Assembly: GCA_965153455.1 (NCBI GenBank)
Contig: OZ234500.1
Coordinates: 13,844,557-13,908,556, forward strand
DNA length: 64,000 nucleotides
Source of the DNA: Sphagnum compactum
Taxonomy: Eukaryota; Bryophyta; Sphagnopsida; Sphagnales
Direction: 5' to 3'
The notes under the pieces: model-generated
The model's database searches: none
What the model saw: only the letters and a program-made list of their open reading frames with translations
What the model was told of the DNA's origin: nothing
Made by a program: the position numbers and the translations under genes
Shown: positions 62,361 to 64,000 of the stretch, one piece after another
How the letters are laid out: each line of letters opens with the position of its first letter
Numbering within the stretch: position 1 is the first letter of the stretch

Positions 62361-64000
62361 TCAGTCCGGTTATCTATAAAGATTACAAACAACTAAGATT
62401 TTTTATTTAAAAAAATTTTCCTACAGTTTTTTTTACAATAACCTCGCTAGAGAACATTCAAAAAAAGAAATGGCATTAGTTGGGGATACTTTAGTAGACA
62501 CTGCTCGCTTTTCTGGGCATCCTTGTATTCTAACTACATACCTCGTCCTTAGGTTAAAATCTGGATTTTTTTTTAATTTTTTGCAAAATTGTTTTGGGGA
62601 AATGGCAAATGAAACATTATATCCTTTTAGGGGGGTGTTTCCTATGGTGTGAAATTTCGTGATACAAGAAAACATTGGAACAACCCAAAAATAATTGCAG
62701 TTTGACTAGACTTAGCCAAGTATATGCAATCTCACATACTAGAATGGTACTAGTATAAAAATTTGTAAGGAAATTCGATACCAAATGGCATAGGTATTAA
62801 AAAAATTGTCAACTTTACATACTGCCATGATATGAATATAAATAGCATGGAGACCTATATCAACATGTATTGAACATGAATATTCTTATTAGGTGAAAGA
62901 CCCATTATACATTAAAGTGTTCTCCTTAAAATACCTTATTTCAAAAAAGGTTATTTTTATGTCACCTTTGGATTCAAGTTTCTACCAAACACATGGACCC
63001 AAGTGAATACACAGCCACATGACGATCTCATCTCCTAGCAAAGACAGATGCAAAAGAAAAGTATTTTAGAAAATATTTGGTTGTAAATGAATACACTTCA
63101 AAAATCTATTGTTAATATCTGGCAATATATCACTATATATTTTATATTTCAAGAACAACATGAGATCAATTAGAACAACCATTCCTCTGACAAAAAATTG
63201 AAGTAGAGGGAGGAACATCAACTAAATGGAGTTTTGATCGCATCTTTCACATAAATTAATCAAAGAAAATAATTCCAAAAACTGTTAAGTTGTTTAAGGG
63301 ATTTCACTTCATAAATCTAATGTTGTCAATATCCATTTACACTTCAAGAACAACTTCAGCTCAACTAAAAGAATTGTCTCTAGAAAAACTGACGTTGATC
63401 TACTCATACAAACCACTGTTTGAGGGGGGGGGGATTTTTACGTTCTTTTGATGCAAAAAATATGATTTCGACACATACAATGTATTTTTATTTTAAAAAT
63501 GAATGGAATTTGTGCGATTTGGGCCTGAGTATCAACCCAATACTCAAATACAATAAAATACAAGGTTGGTCTGGTCCTTAACCCTAATCCTAGAAGCTTT
63601 GAGGAAAGCAAGATCTCCCTGCTGCTTGTTGTAGTAGAGATGTGTTCATAAATTTGAGGCTTAATGTGCATTCGACAAGTGATTGTTCAACTGTTCTCTT
63701 TTGCATTTGGGAACAAAGGGGAACACAGAGGGGCTGGGAACAGTCCCAAACTGCGCTTACATTTAGTTTGATACAAAAAGATAAATTTCAATGATGTTTT
63801 TAGATTCACATTGGATGGGCAACTTGGATCATTCATTTCTCTCTCATTTCAACTCCATTTTGGACAATTTGTTGTCATACAATTCATATTGATATCTTCT
63901 ATATATCTACCACCAACTTTTAAAGAAAATGGAGCATGGAATCTTGATCCACTTCTCCAAATACTTGCCGTGGTGAAAGATGTCCAAAATGAAAAAAAAA
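62361..64000. other. AT-rich intergenic DNA to window end
   Basis: Around 62700-62830 there is a sequence resembling the inverted form of the repeat at 24.0 and 26.9 kb. A ten-base G run lies near 63424. No gene or RNA gene was recognised. Confidence 0.35.

Noticed and set aside
1-64000. CRISPR arrays, bacterial operons, organellar genes, rRNA
   Set aside because: None of the corresponding repeat spacing, gene organisation or conserved RNA motifs was seen. The genes have spliceosomal introns.

Overview
This window is nuclear DNA from a land plant with a large, repeat-filled, AT-rich genome. The evidence is three intact, intron-bearing xyloglucan endotransglucosylase/hydrolase (XTH, glycoside hydrolase family 16) genes with canonical GT-AG introns, a plant-type non-LTR retrotransposon, a decayed hAT transposase, and very long gene-free stretches. 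The divergent XTHs and the look of the LINE suggest a seed-free plant (fern, lycophyte or bryophyte). That is an inference, and a gymnosperm is not excluded. I see no prokaryotic, organellar, viral or CRISPR features.

Layout: 1-1.7 kb, a broken multi-exon coding relic with an SDGC / YFGSGHGKGVHDG signature and an intron made of three tandem repeats. 3.2-4.5 kb (minus), a hAT-type transposase relic. 5.5-6.1 kb, a cryptically repetitive tract. 8.6-10.2 kb (plus), XTH gene 1 with a TATA box. 11.9-13.95 kb (minus), a GC-rich, 5'-truncated LINE with two nonsense codons and one frameshift. 15-19 kb, local duplications, including two copies of a peptide-coding relic about 850 bp apart, and a MITE-like inverted repeat. 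20.4-21.8 kb (plus), XTH gene 2. 22-41 kb, AT-rich repeat debris with one coding relic at 29.5-29.9 kb. 41.2-43.3 kb (minus), XTH gene 3, whose third intron holds an internal tandem duplication. 43.4-64 kb, repeats, a tandem array at 47.3 kb, a pair of related MITEs in opposite orientation (54.6 and 56.9 kb), one with an 8-bp target-site duplication, and a hairpin-rich island near 62 kb.

The three XTH genes share the same intron phases (1, 0, 2), and exons 2 and 3 are exactly 101 and 194 nt in each. They are therefore diverged members of a local gene cluster. All encode secreted enzymes expected to cut and rejoin xyloglucan in the cell wall, and all keep both catalytic glutamates. Everything else that can be recognised is mobile-element material. 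I found no convincing new multi-gene system. The most informative items are the XTH cluster, the inverted MITE pair, and the two decayed mobile-type coding relics.
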